From the NCBI RefSeq assembly GCF_000758305.1, contig NZ_CP009458.1:3038001-3102000 (forward strand): a stretch of 64,000 bases of DNA, given 5' to 3'. The stretch is from Cedecea neteri (GTDB lineage: Bacteria > Pseudomonadota > Gammaproteobacteria > Enterobacterales > Enterobacteriaceae). Numbering within the stretch: the stretch's first letter is position 1; the number at the start of each line of letters is the position of its first letter. Shown in pieces: positions 1 through 7,987 of this stretch. Position numbers and translations under genes: made by a program. Below the pieces are notes generated by a model, which saw nothing but the letters and a program-made list of their open reading frames with translations, was not told the DNA's origin and made no database searches.

Positions 1-1
1 C

Positions 2-556
2 GGGAACTTCCACGCGGAGCCGGTTGCCTTTGCCGCCGATATTATCGCGCTGGCAGTGGCGGAAATTGGGGCGATTTCGGAGCGTCGTCTGGCATTGCTG
101 CTGGATACCGGACTTTCTGGCCTGCCGCCGTTCCTCGTGAAAGAGGGCGGGATTAACTCCGGCTTTATGATTGCGCAGGTCACCGCCGCCGCGCTGGCCT
201 CGGAGAATAAATCGCTCGCCCATCCGGGCAGCGTCGACAGTCTGCCAACGTCTGCGAATCAGGAAGACCATGTTTCGATGGCGACCTATGCGGCTCGTCG
301 TCTGGGATCCATGTGCTTTAACACTGCGGCAGTGGTGGGGATTGAGGCGATGGCTGCTGCTCAGGGCATTGAATTTCACCGGCCGTTGCGGAGCTCGCCG
401 CTGCTTGAAAAGGTCTTCGGAGATATTCGCGAGCGCGTGGCATTCCTGGAAAAAGACCGTCTGCTGGCACCGGATATCGAGCAAATGCGCCTCTGGGGCT
501 GCAGCGACGGTTGGCCGGAGGCTATCATGAAGCTTCTGCCTTCATCGGCGGCATAG
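2..556 (+). CDS. hutH: Histidine ammonia-lyase, C-terminal part (5' end outside window)
   Basis: HutH converts L-histidine to urocanate and ammonia, the first step of cytosolic histidine degradation. The frame is open from the first bases of the window and begins in the family's conserved GNFHAEPVAFAAD stretch. It continues through the KEGGINSGFMIAQ and SANQEDHVSM segments that form part of the active site of this lyase family. Only about the last 184 residues are present; the MIO-forming Ala-Ser-Gly lies upstream, outside the window. No other hut gene is visible downstream, so hutH is the last gene of its operon on this side. The stop is followed by a hairpin shared with the convergent cho gene. 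Confidence 0.93.
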   Translation, partial: GNFHAEPVAFAADIIALAVAEIGAISERRLALLLDTGLSGLPPFLVKEGGINSGFMIAQVTAAALASENKSLAHPGSVDSLPTSANQEDHVSMATYAARRLGSMCFNTAAVVGIEAMAAAQGIEFHRPLRSSPLLEKVFGDIRERVAFLEKDRLLAPDIEQMRLWGCSDGWPEAIMKLLPSSAA

Positions 557-563
557 CCCTTTC

Positions 564-588
564 AGACTCCTCTCTTTGAGGGGAGTCT
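564..588. terminator. Hairpin between convergent hutH and cho
   Basis: AGACTCCTCTC and GAGGGGAGTCT form an 11-bp stem with one mismatch around a TTT loop. The hairpin overlaps the cho stop codon and lies 8 bases after hutH, so it could serve both genes. There is no long T tract on either side, so strength is uncertain. Confidence 0.5.
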
Positions 589-1450
589 ACTCGAGCTCTA
601 TCACCTCATATTCCCCGCTCAGCATCAGCTTGCAAAGGATCTTGTAGCCATCGTTGTCAAAACCTTCGGGCGGCTGACGGCGGACTGCAGCTTTATCCAA
701 CTGCGGCACGGAGCCCAGATAAAACCAGTGATCGATCAGGTGATACTCGGTCATCTCCGGGCTGCGTTCCACGATGGCGACGGCGTTTTTCCATGGCCAG
801 CAAATCAGGCGAACCTGCTCGAGAGCCTGAACCAGGCGGGCGTGATGCTCGGCCTGAGTCTCTTTCCCGCAACAGGCTCCGGCGCAGCGTTTAAGCGCAG
901 AGCGAAAACAGGCCCGGCCTTTACTCAGTGATTCCAGACCCAGCAGGCCATAACAGAGATAATGCTCATCGGCCAGCCCTTGCAGCGTTTGCAGCGCTGC
1001 CCGACGGTTAGCGTACAGCCCGTACAGGCCCGGCTGGCGGGAGAAATCGACATCTTTGGCGTAGACAACCTGCGGGGTGGCCCCCTGAAGAGACAGGGAA
1101 CAAAGCTGGCGGTTACGACGCAGGCGTTTGTTGAACAGAGGCTGTTGCTCTTTGATCATTTGCGCTTCGAGCAGCAGCGCCCCGAGTTCGCCGGCGGTGC
1201 GGATAAAGGTAATCCGGCGGGACTGCCTCAAGAGCGCAGCTTCATCAGGCGTACGAAAATGGGACATCACGCGCGTGCGGATATTGACGCTTTTGCCGAT
1301 ATACAGCGGCATGACGTCGCTTTCACCGTGAAAAACATAGACGCCGGGTTTCTTGGGCAGGTCATCAAGCCACGGCCTGAGATGCTCCGGATATTCATAG
1401 ACCGCCGCGGCTTCAAACTCTAGCCGCGACGTATTTGCACGCCTGACCAC
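587..1450 (-). CDS. cho: Excinuclease Cho (UvrC homologue)
   Basis: Cho is an SOS-induced endonuclease that makes the 3' incision in UvrAB-dependent nucleotide excision repair when UvrC is hindered by bulky damage. The protein is 287 residues, close to the E. coli length. It carries a GIY-YIG nuclease module near the N terminus (PGVYVFHG at about residue 35, then LYIGKSVNIRTRV) and the LLLEAQMIKEQQPLFNKRLR segment typical of UvrC-type N-terminal domains. The start is GTG, giving MVRR as in E. coli. A LexA box lies 15 bases upstream of the start. The neighbour on one side is convergent hutH; yddG lies upstream on the same strand. Confidence 0.93.
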   Translation of the reverse strand: MVRRANTSRLEFEAAAVYEYPEHLRPWLDDLPKKPGVYVFHGESDVMPLYIGKSVNIRTRVMSHFRTPDEAALLRQSRRITFIRTAGELGALLLEAQMIKEQQPLFNKRLRRNRQLCSLSLQGATPQVVYAKDVDFSRQPGLYGLYANRRAALQTLQGLADEHYLCYGLLGLESLSKGRACFRSALKRCAGACCGKETQAEHHARLVQALEQVRLICWPWKNAVAIVERSPEMTEYHLIDHWFYLGSVPQLDKAAVRRQPPEGFDNDGYKILCKLMLSGEYEVIELE

Positions 1451-1464
1451 ATCGGACTCCTGGG

Positions 1465-1484
1465 TACTGTTTATTTCACCAGTA
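1465..1484 (-). promoter_or_regulatory. LexA box (SOS operator) of cho
   Basis: TACTGTTTATTTCACCAGTA contains CTG-N10-CAG with extended TACTG/CAGTA ends, a good match to the enterobacterial LexA consensus. It lies just upstream of the cho start, where E. coli cho also has a LexA site. Confidence 0.85.
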
Positions 1485-1516
1485 TAGCAGTCCAGGGCGT
1501 GAAGGGGGAACCGCCG

Positions 1517-2413
1517 TTAACCATAGCGGCGCGTGGCAAACCAGCAGAGCAGAGAACCACCGACGACCATCAGTACGCCCTGCCAGAACGCAAAGCCAGG
1601 ATGCAAGCCCAGCCACAGCGTGGCGAGGAGGGCCGATAACACCGGCGTGAAGTAGGACGCCGTGGCAAGCAGCGTCATGTTTCCCTGCTGAATACCCATA
1701 TTCCAGGCTGAGTAGGCGACGGCGGTAGAAATCCCCATAAATAACAGTTGTGCCGTGCCGGATAGCGTAAAGTGCATTTCCGGGTGTTCCACAAAGGCGA
1801 ACTTAATCCATAGCACCAGCGCGGTGGCGCAGAAAAAGAGGCTGACGCCGCTTTTACCTTCACTCCAGCGGCGGGTAAGGTTGCAGTAAAGCGCCCAGAT
1901 AACGGCGGCGGCGAAAGCCAGGCCGTAGGCCAGCGGGTTATCGAGAATGTTGTGCCACATCACGAGAGGAGACCAGTCGCCATCTCCTTTCATAACCTGC
2001 ACAATCCCTGCAAGGGAAAGCGCGAGCCCTGGCCACAGCCATAAGTTGCTGCGTTGCCCGTTGATAAACAGGGCGAAAAAAACGGTCAGGCAGGGCCAGA
2101 GATAGTTGATCATCCCCAGCTCCAGGGACTGAGCGCGAGTGTGCGCAAAGCCGATTGAGAGCGCCAGGCTTATTTCATAGCCCACAAAGAGCAGCCCGCC
2201 AACCCAGAGATAGCGGGGTGGCAGTTCGCCTATTTTGGGTAAGCCCCGGACGAGGCAAAGACACAATGCGCTGACGGTGTAGAGCAGAGCCGCCCCACCG
2301 ACTGCGCCAAAGTGCTCGCTGATGCTGCGCAACAGGCCAACGGAGGTACTCCAGAGTAGGATTGCGATAAGGCCGATGAGCGTGGCGCGCTGCGAAGAGG
2401 TGTCCATGTCCAT
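1517..2413 (-). CDS. yddG: EamA/DMT-family exporter, YddG-like (aromatic amino acids)
   Basis: This is a ten-helix drug/metabolite transporter of the inner membrane. It resembles YddG, which exports aromatic amino acids and other neutral amino acids. Shared stretches include ATLIGLIAILLWSTSVGL at the N terminus, the MINYLWPCLTVFFAL helix, YFTPVLSALLA and the C-terminal GGSLLCWFATRR. The length of 298 residues fits the family (about 293). The second ATG, two codons in at 2407, is better spaced from an AGGA motif and may be the real start. In E. coli yddG lies elsewhere, so its position between cho and nadE is a difference from that map. Substrate is inferred from similarity only. Confidence 0.8.
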   Translation of the reverse strand: MDMDTSSQRATLIGLIAILLWSTSVGLLRSISEHFGAVGGAALLYTVSALCLCLVRGLPKIGELPPRYLWVGGLLFVGYEISLALSIGFAHTRAQSLELGMINYLWPCLTVFFALFINGQRSNLWLWPGLALSLAGIVQVMKGDGDWSPLVMWHNILDNPLAYGLAFAAAVIWALYCNLTRRWSEGKSGVSLFFCATALVLWIKFAFVEHPEMHFTLSGTAQLLFMGISTAVAYSAWNMGIQQGNMTLLATASYFTPVLSALLATLWLGLHPGFAFWQGVLMVVGGSLLCWFATRRYG

Positions 2414-2473
2414 CCTGTAAAAAAGGCGGCATTTTGCCGCCCTGAAAAATTGCTAACGCAAAGCTGGTTCTGG

Positions 2474-3301
2474 CTATTTTTTCCAGAAATCATCAAAGAC
2501 GGTAATTGGCGGACGACGTTTGTGTTCCGTTTTCAGATACCAGCCTTCGATGATTTTTGCGGTTTCAGCCGGAACGGTTTTGCCTTCCAGATAATCGTCA
2601 ATTTGCACGTAGGTGACGCCCAGGGCTGCTTCATCCGGCAGAGAAGGGCGATCGTCTTCGAGATCGGCTGTAGGGGCCTTCAGGTACAAATGTTCCGGGC
2701 AGCCGAGCGTTTTCAGCAGCAGTTTGCCCTGGCGTTTGTTGAGGCGGAAAATAGGGTTAATGTCGGTGCCACCGTCGCCATACTTGGTGAAGAAACCAGT
2801 AACGGCTTCCGCGGCATGGTCAGTCCCCACGACGACGCCTTTGGTCATCCCGGCGATGCTGTACTGTGCTTTCATGCGTTCACGGGCTTTTTCATTGCCG
2901 CGAACAAAATCGCTCAGTTCGATACCCGCTTCGCGCAGCGCCTGCTCGCTGGCAAGCACGGCGCCCTTAATGTTCACCGTTAGTACGCGATCGGGTTGAA
3001 TAAATGTAATGGCGTCCTGGCAGTCCTGCTCGTCGGCCTGCACGCCAAACGGCAGGCGCACGGCGATAAACTGATAGCCGTTGTCGCCAGTTTCTTCACG
3101 CAGTTCGCTAATGGCTAGCTGGCAAAGTTTGCCCGTCAGCGTGGAGTCCTGGCCGCCGCTGATCCCCAGCACCAGAGATTTAATAAACGGGTAGGTTTTA
3201 AGGTACGTTTTCAGAAAATCAACGCTGACGCGGATCTCTTCGGTGGCGTCGATCTGTGGCTTGACGCCCAGTGCCTGAATAATCTCTTGTTGCAGAGCCA
3301 T
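2474..3301 (-). CDS. nadE: NH3-dependent NAD+ synthetase
   Basis: NadE catalyses the last step of NAD synthesis: deamido-NAD, ATP and ammonia give NAD, AMP and pyrophosphate, in the cytosol. The protein is 275 residues, the E. coli length. The ATP-pyrophosphatase P-loop is visible as LGISGGQDSTLTGKL at about residues 45-58, and the VGTDHAAEAVTGFFTKYGDG stretch forms the deamido-NAD site. It lacks a glutaminase domain, so it is the ammonia-dependent form. It is divergent from osmE, as in E. coli. Confidence 0.96.
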   Translation of the reverse strand: MALQQEIIQALGVKPQIDATEEIRVSVDFLKTYLKTYPFIKSLVLGISGGQDSTLTGKLCQLAISELREETGDNGYQFIAVRLPFGVQADEQDCQDAITFIQPDRVLTVNIKGAVLASEQALREAGIELSDFVRGNEKARERMKAQYSIAGMTKGVVVGTDHAAEAVTGFFTKYGDGGTDINPIFRLNKRQGKLLLKTLGCPEHLYLKAPTADLEDDRPSLPDEAALGVTYVQIDDYLEGKTVPAETAKIIEGWYLKTEHKRRPPITVFDDFWKK

Positions 3302-3568
3302 TTAACCCCTCCAATAAGCATTACCTGCAACGTGCAGGCTGCAAAATTTAACTGCCCTAAAACTTACCCTGTTGTGCTGAAAACGACAAGGCTCAAAGGC
3401 TTACCCGGCCCGCAGGCGGCGAGTTTTCCTGCAGACCAGACAGGATCCTTATGCATACTCATATTGTCCGAATTTTCGCGTGTTAAGGCTAACAATTTGA
3501 AAAATGTTCTTTTATATTCCAGGCTTATCTAACACGCAGGATCAATACATTCATTGATGAGGATAATT

Positions 3569-3910
3569 ATGAATAATAAATTTGCAGGATTTTTAGGCGC
3601 GGCAGCGGTAATGACTATGCTGGCAGGGTGTACCGCTTACGATCGTACCAAAGATCTGGTGACTGAGCCGGTGGTGAAAGATGTGAAAAAAGGCATGACT
3701 CGTGCCCAGGTGCAGCAGATTGCGGGTAAACCGTCTTCCGAAATAACCATGATCCACGCCAAAGGCACCTGCCAGACCTATATTCTGGGCCAGCGTAACG
3801 GCAAAGCTGAAACCTACTTTGTTGCACTGGATGACACCGGTCGCGTGATGAACTCCGGCTACCAGACCTGTGCTGAATACGACACCGACCCGCAGGCACC
3901 TAAAGCCTAA
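3569..3910 (+). CDS. osmE: Osmotically inducible lipoprotein OsmE
   Basis: OsmE is a small envelope lipoprotein of the SmpA/OmlA (BamE-like) fold, induced by osmotic stress and stationary phase in E. coli. The 113-residue protein starts with a lipoprotein signal ending in a lipobox (MLAGC, Cys about 21). The mature part has the KDVKKGMTRAQVQQIAGKPS element characteristic of the SmpA/OmlA domain. The start at 3569 was preferred to upstream codons because it gives a proper signal peptide and the E. coli length. It is divergent from nadE and followed by a strong terminator. Confidence 0.93.
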   Translation: MNNKFAGFLGAAAVMTMLAGCTAYDRTKDLVTEPVVKDVKKGMTRAQVQQIAGKPSSEITMIHAKGTCQTYILGQRNGKAETYFVALDDTGRVMNSGYQTCAEYDTDPQAPKA

Positions 3911-3927
3911 GTTATTCCGCGTTAAAG

Positions 3928-3962
3928 AGCCCGGCAGCAGTCTCTGCGCCGGGCTTTTTTTA
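3928..3962 (+). terminator. Rho-independent terminator after osmE
   Basis: An AGCCCGGC/GCCGGGCT stem is followed by a run of T, 18 bases after the osmE stop. Confidence 0.85.
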
Positions 3963-4060
3963 CCTTACAGGCGGAGACAGAGAAGAGGGGGCGACGAAGA
4001 AGGGGGAGATCCGCTATCATGGTGAGGTTGTTCACTAATTCATTTCAAATCCCGTTGCCT

Positions 4061-4297
4061 ATGAAACCACTGCGCCAACCGAATACTCGCCCAATCATTA
4101 CCTACACGCCTCGCGTGGAGCCAGCGCCGCCTGCTCATGCGTGGCGAGTAGACGGGTTTAAAGATGTCTATCTGCTGCGCGGGCAGTATGTAGCGTTTGT
4201 TTTACTGGGTGATGCCTTCCGCCAGTCGCCGCCGTTTACTCTGCCCGAGTCGGCACAGCGCTGGGCAAAACAGGTTCGACAGGAAAACGAAGTATAA
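4061..4297 (+). CDS. cedA: Cell division modulator CedA
   Basis: CedA is a small basic protein first described as an activator of cell division after over-replication in dnaA(cos) cells; later work in E. coli also places it on RNA polymerase. The 78-residue protein begins MKPLRQPNTRPIITYTPR and keeps the family core HAWRVDGFKDVYLLRGQYVAFVL. The ATG at 4061 was chosen because it matches the E. coli N terminus; an in-frame upstream ATG at 4019 adds a 14-residue extension without family support. In E. coli cedA lies beside katE, which is absent here. tcyP converges on it across a shared terminator. Confidence 0.92.
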   Translation: MKPLRQPNTRPIITYTPRVEPAPPAHAWRVDGFKDVYLLRGQYVAFVLLGDAFRQSPPFTLPESAQRWAKQVRQENEV

Positions 4298-4328
4298 AAA
4301 AAGGCCGCTATCATTAGCGGCCTTTTTG
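4296..4328. terminator. Bidirectional terminator between cedA and tcyP
   Basis: A-run, AAGGCCGCTA, a short loop, TAGCGGCCTT and a T-run make a symmetric terminator usable from both strands. Confidence 0.88.
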
Positions 4329-4342
4329 TTTTTCAGTTCAGA

Positions 4343-5734
4343 TTAACGGTGAGCTAATTCCACTTCATCATCACTGTTCAGAATCTCTTTGTCAGTCTGC
4401 TTCATCAACTGGCTGGTAATGGTCCCGGCGGTCATTGACCCGCTAACGTTCAGGGCGGTACGGCCCATATCAATCAGCGGCTCAACGGAAATCAGCAGTG
4501 CGACCAGCGTTACCGGCAGCCCCATTGCTGGCAGAACAATCAGCGCAGCGAAGGTTGCACCACCGCCCACGCCGGCCACGCCAGCGGAGCTAACGGTCAC
4601 AATCCCTACCAGCGTTGCAATCCAGACAGGGTCCAGCGGGTTAATCCCGACGGTCGGCGCCACCATCACGGCAAGCATAGCCGGATAGAGGCCCGCACAG
4701 CCGTTTTGGCCGATGGTTGCACCGAAGGAGGCTGAGAAGCTGGCGATAGATTCTGGTACGCCAAGACGGCGGGTTTGCGCTTCCACGTTCAGAGGGATAC
4801 TCGCCGCGCTGGAGCGGCTGGTGAATGCGAAGGTCAGCACCGGCCAGACTTTGCGGAAGTATTTCACCGGGCTAACGCCGTTGAACGCCAGCAGAATCGC
4901 GTGAACGCCAAACATAATCGCCAGGCCAAGGTAAGATGCCACCACAAAGCTGCCCAGCTTGATGATGTCCTGCAGGTTTGAACCTGCTACCACTTTGGTC
5001 ATCAGCGCCAGCACGCCGTATGGCGTCAGCTGCATTACCAGGCGAACCAGTTTCATGACCCAGCTTTGCAGGGTGTCGATAGCTACCAGCACACGCTCGC
5101 CTTTTGGCGCATCATCTTTCAGCAGCTTCAGCGCCGCGACGCCCAGGAAGGCAGCAAAAATTACCACGCTGATGATAGACGTCGGGTTGGCACCGGTCAG
5201 ATCGGCAAACGGGTTTTTCGGCACGAAGGAGAGGATCAGCTGCGGGACGGTCAGGTCTGCAACTTTACCAATGTAGCTGGACTGAATCGCCGCCAGGCGG
5301 GCGTTTTCTGCGTTGCCCTGAACCAGACCTTCTGCGGTCAGACCAAACAGGTTGGTGACCAGCACCCCGACCAGCGCGGCAATCAGCGTGGTAAATAACA
5401 GAGTACCGATAGACAGAACGCTGATTTTCCCCAGCGAAGACGCATTATGCAGCTTGGCTACGGCGCTCAGGATTGAGGCGAAGACCAGCGGCATAACAAT
5501 CATCTGCAGCAGTTGCACATAGCCGTTCCCGACCACATTAAACCACTGAATGGAATCTTTCAGCACTGCGCTGTCGGAACCATAAATAGTGTGCAGCGCC
5601 AGGCCAAAGATCACGCCCAGTACCAGACCTGCCAGCACTTTTTTGGCGAGGCTCCATTGCTTATGGCGAGTTTGTGCCAGCAGCAATAGCAATACAACGA
5701 ACACCACAATGTTCGCTACCAGTGGAAAATTCAT
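4343..5734 (-). CDS. tcyP: L-cystine symporter TcyP
   Basis: TcyP (formerly YdjN) imports L-cystine across the inner membrane as a cation-coupled symporter of the dicarboxylate/amino acid:cation symporter family. The 463-residue length equals that of E. coli. Several hydrophobic helices, the TSRSSAASIPLNVEA segment (the serine-rich re-entrant loop of this family) and the SAGVAGVGGGATFAALIVLPAMG stretch near the second hairpin are visible. It ends at the terminator shared with cedA. In E. coli the gene is under sulfur-starvation control by CysB; no CysB site was identified here. Confidence 0.93.
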   Translation of the reverse strand: MNFPLVANIVVFVVLLLLLAQTRHKQWSLAKKVLAGLVLGVIFGLALHTIYGSDSAVLKDSIQWFNVVGNGYVQLLQMIVMPLVFASILSAVAKLHNASSLGKISVLSIGTLLFTTLIAALVGVLVTNLFGLTAEGLVQGNAENARLAAIQSSYIGKVADLTVPQLILSFVPKNPFADLTGANPTSIISVVIFAAFLGVAALKLLKDDAPKGERVLVAIDTLQSWVMKLVRLVMQLTPYGVLALMTKVVAGSNLQDIIKLGSFVVASYLGLAIMFGVHAILLAFNGVSPVKYFRKVWPVLTFAFTSRSSAASIPLNVEAQTRRLGVPESIASFSASFGATIGQNGCAGLYPAMLAVMVAPTVGINPLDPVWIATLVGIVTVSSAGVAGVGGGATFAALIVLPAMGLPVTLVALLISVEPLIDMGRTALNVSGSMTAGTITSQLMKQTDKEILNSDDEVELAHR

Positions 5735-5866
5735 CCCCGTATCTCCTGATTTATTGTCACGCGGCCGCGCATGGGCGACCGTTATGTTGCAAAGCGTAAC
5801 AGATGGCAGGGTGTTGGCTTATATTCAAAAGGAATTGATTATTACAAAATGAATGATATTGGCTGT

Positions 5867-6457
5867 TTAACGCTCAGTCTGGTGAGTTATGAAGCTATTA
5901 AAGGTGGTTTGCAGCGAATTTATCATCTGCGAAGACCAGCGCACTGCACCGTTTTCGGGCAGGCTTTGGGGCATCCATACCGCAAAACCAAACAGCGCCA
6001 TGCACAGGGCGCGCTCGAGCTGATTGCCTTTTTGCGGGCGGACGATGGGGAAACGGAAACGCCAGCGGCACGGCCACAATAGCGGCACCCCGGCAGGGGT
6101 CAGCATGTCTGCAAGGATATGGCTCAAATAACCCAGCACCATGCCCTGCAGCGCATCCGCCGGAATAACCCAGTTTTCCGGTACCTTGAGGTAAAACAGC
6201 GCCAGCCCGGCAAACACCGCAAACAGGCTGTGGGTAAAGCCCCGATGGCCGCACATTCGCGCCACCGGTTTTGAGATCCAGCTCAGCCGCTGGCCCAGGA
6301 AGGATTTGGGGTGGTCAATATCCGGTAACAGGCAGGTCAGAATTGCGGACGGCACAATATGCCACCAGTCCCCCTGAGCGAGAACGGGCGTCAGTTCGGC
6401 GTTTTTGGCAAAAACTGCGCAGGCAATAGAAAAGAGCAGGTGGCCTTCCGCCGTCAT
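5867..6457 (-). CDS. ydjM: LexA-regulated inner membrane protein YdjM
   Basis: This is a membrane-bound hydrolase-like protein of the YdjM/LexA-binding inner membrane metal-dependent hydrolase family, of unknown biological role. The conserved metal-ligand-like residues are visible: DIDHPKS near residue 48, GHRGFTHS near residue 72 and GYLSHILADMLTPAGVPLLWP. About four membrane segments alternate with these. The start at 6457 (MTAEGHLLFS) matches E. coli and gives 196 residues; an in-frame ATG 11 codons upstream overlaps the LexA box and is unlikely. Two LexA-like boxes lie just upstream, so induction by DNA damage is expected. Confidence 0.92.
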   Translation of the reverse strand: MTAEGHLLFSIACAVFAKNAELTPVLAQGDWWHIVPSAILTCLLPDIDHPKSFLGQRLSWISKPVARMCGHRGFTHSLFAVFAGLALFYLKVPENWVIPADALQGMVLGYLSHILADMLTPAGVPLLWPCRWRFRFPIVRPQKGNQLERALCMALFGFAVWMPQSLPENGAVRWSSQMINSLQTTFNSFITHQTER

Positions 6458-6476
6458 GATACAACCTGAATGAAGA

Positions 6477-6514
6477 AACTGTCGATTCATCCAGTATAGG
6501 GTTTTTGTACAGTA
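6477..6514 (-). promoter_or_regulatory. Two tandem LexA-like boxes upstream of ydjM
   Basis: On the minus strand TACTGGATGAATCGACAGTT (6477-6496) has the full CTG-N10-CAG form. Next to it TACTGTACAAAAACCCTATA (6495-6514) has a good left half and a weak right half. E. coli ydjM is also described with two LexA boxes. The second box is less certain. Confidence 0.75.
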
Positions 6515-6553
6515 TTCGGAAGCGGTGACGGTGTAACATTTTGTCAGGAAGAT

Positions 6554-6571
6554 GGGCGGCCTGAACCGCCC
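6554..6571 (-). terminator. Weak hairpin after hxpB
   Basis: GGGCGG and CCGCCC form a 6-bp stem shortly after the hxpB stop. Only a short T-rich tract follows, so termination is tentative. Confidence 0.4.
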
Positions 6572-6578
6572 AACAGGT

Positions 6579-7247
6579 TTAGCCTTTCAGGCTTGCTTCG
6601 GTCAGGTGAACCAGCGAAGGTAGTTTGACGTCCGCCAGACACCAGCGTGGGTCGGCAAAGTTCTCATCGGCAGGCACCACAATGGAGCGCATACGTGCCG
6701 CTTTGGTGGCTATCATGCCGTTGACGGAGTCTTCGAGCGTCACGCAGGATAGCGGGTCGATTCCCAGTTTGGCGGCAGCATCCAGATAAACTTGCGGATG
6801 CGGTTTGCTGTAAGGTAGATGCTCGGCTGAGGCGATAGCGTCGAAATACTGGCGCAGATCGAACATTTCTAGCACTTTTTCCAGCATGTGCAACGGGGAG
6901 GCGGAAGCCAGGCCAACCTTCAGGCCCAGCGTTTTGCAAAGCTTCACTGCCTCAACAACGCCAGGCAGCAGCGGGCGCTGTTCTTCAACCAACGCAATAG
7001 CGCGTTCGATAACGCGCGCGGTCACATCCTCACGTGATGGTCCGGTCCATGGCTGGCGCGAATACCAAAGTTCGACCACCAGGTCGATGCGTAATCCCAG
7101 CGTATCGGGCAGTTCATGACGACGCGTAATATCGACGCCGATGCTCTCCAGCACGTCCAGCTCCGCACGATCCCAAAGCGGTTCTGAATCTATCAGCAGC
7201 CCATCCATATCAAAAATTGCCGCAAGGATTTGGCGCGTTTCGGCCAT
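6579..7247 (-). CDS. hxpB: HAD-family hexitol/sugar phosphatase HxpB
   Basis: HxpB (YniC) is a cytosolic haloacid dehalogenase-like phosphatase acting on 2-deoxyglucose-6-phosphate and hexitol phosphates. The 222-residue protein has HAD motif I as FDMDGLLIDSEPLW (nucleophile Asp about 13), motif II in LASASPLHMLEKV, the Lys of motif III in LPYSKPHPQVYLDAA and motif IV in CVTLEDSVNGMIA. The length is the same as in E. coli. It is divergent from yniB across about 170 bases that hold no gene. Confidence 0.93.
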   Translation of the reverse strand: MAETRQILAAIFDMDGLLIDSEPLWDRAELDVLESIGVDITRRHELPDTLGLRIDLVVELWYSRQPWTGPSREDVTARVIERAIALVEEQRPLLPGVVEAVKLCKTLGLKVGLASASPLHMLEKVLEMFDLRQYFDAIASAEHLPYSKPHPQVYLDAAAKLGIDPLSCVTLEDSVNGMIATKAARMRSIVVPADENFADPRWCLADVKLPSLVHLTEASLKG

Positions 7248-7415
7248 AAAATGACTCCTTTCTGTTCGTCAAAATAAAATGTTTGTGTATCTTTAGCCGG
7301 AAACGAAGCCCGAAGCTACCGCTTTTGCGAATTTAGCCCGCAAAGCTCAGGCGAAATAGCGCCACACAGGGTAGACTTTGAGCGTATAACGTTACGTCCT
7401 AATAAAGGGGAGTGC

Positions 7416-7952
7416 ATGACGTATCAACAAGCTGGACGCATTGCGATTTTAAAGCGCGTGGCGGGCTGGGTTATTTTTATCCCGGCGCTGCTGTCGACGG
7501 TGATTTCCGTCCTGAAATTTATGTATCAGCACAGTGAAAAACAGCCGGGCATTGACGCCGTGATGATGGATTTCGCCCACGTGATGATTGAGATGATGCG
7601 TTTTAATACGCCGTTCCTGAATCTCTTCTGGTACAACTCGCCGCTGCCGGATTTTAACGGCCAGGTGAATATTTTCTTCTGGCTGATATTTGCGCTGATT
7701 TTTATCGGACTGGCGCTACAGGACTCCGGGGCTCGCATGAGCCGCCAGGCGAAATTCCTGCGCGAGGGCGTGCAGGATCAGCTGATTCTTGAACAGGCGA
7801 AAGGGCCGGATGGACTCAGCAAGGCGCAGCTCGATGCGAAAGTGGTTGTACCGCATCACACGATTTTACTGCAGATTTTCCCGCTCTATATCCTGCCGGT
7901 GATTGTCATCGTGGTGGGCTATTTCTTCTTCAAGCTGCTCGGCTTTTTATAA
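7416..7952 (+). CDS. yniB: YniB family inner membrane protein
   Basis: A 178-residue membrane protein of unknown function, equal in length to E. coli YniB. Hydrophobic segments occur near residues 13-30, 63-75, 82-100 and 150-175, with a charged stretch (RMSRQAKFLREGVQDQLILEQAKG) between the third and fourth. It is convergent with yniA across a terminator. No catalytic motif is visible. Confidence 0.88.
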   Translation: MTYQQAGRIAILKRVAGWVIFIPALLSTVISVLKFMYQHSEKQPGIDAVMMDFAHVMIEMMRFNTPFLNLFWYNSPLPDFNGQVNIFFWLIFALIFIGLALQDSGARMSRQAKFLREGVQDQLILEQAKGPDGLSKAQLDAKVVVPHHTILLQIFPLYILPVIVIVVGYFFFKLLGFL

Positions 7953-7956
7953 AATA

Positions 7957-7986
7957 ACGGCCACGCCTTCCAGGAGTGGCCCGCTT
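7957..7986. terminator. Terminator between yniB and yniA
   Basis: CGGCCAC and GTGGCCCG form a stem followed by CTTTTT, directly after yniB and reaching the yniA stop. Confidence 0.7.
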
Positions 7987-7987
7987 T

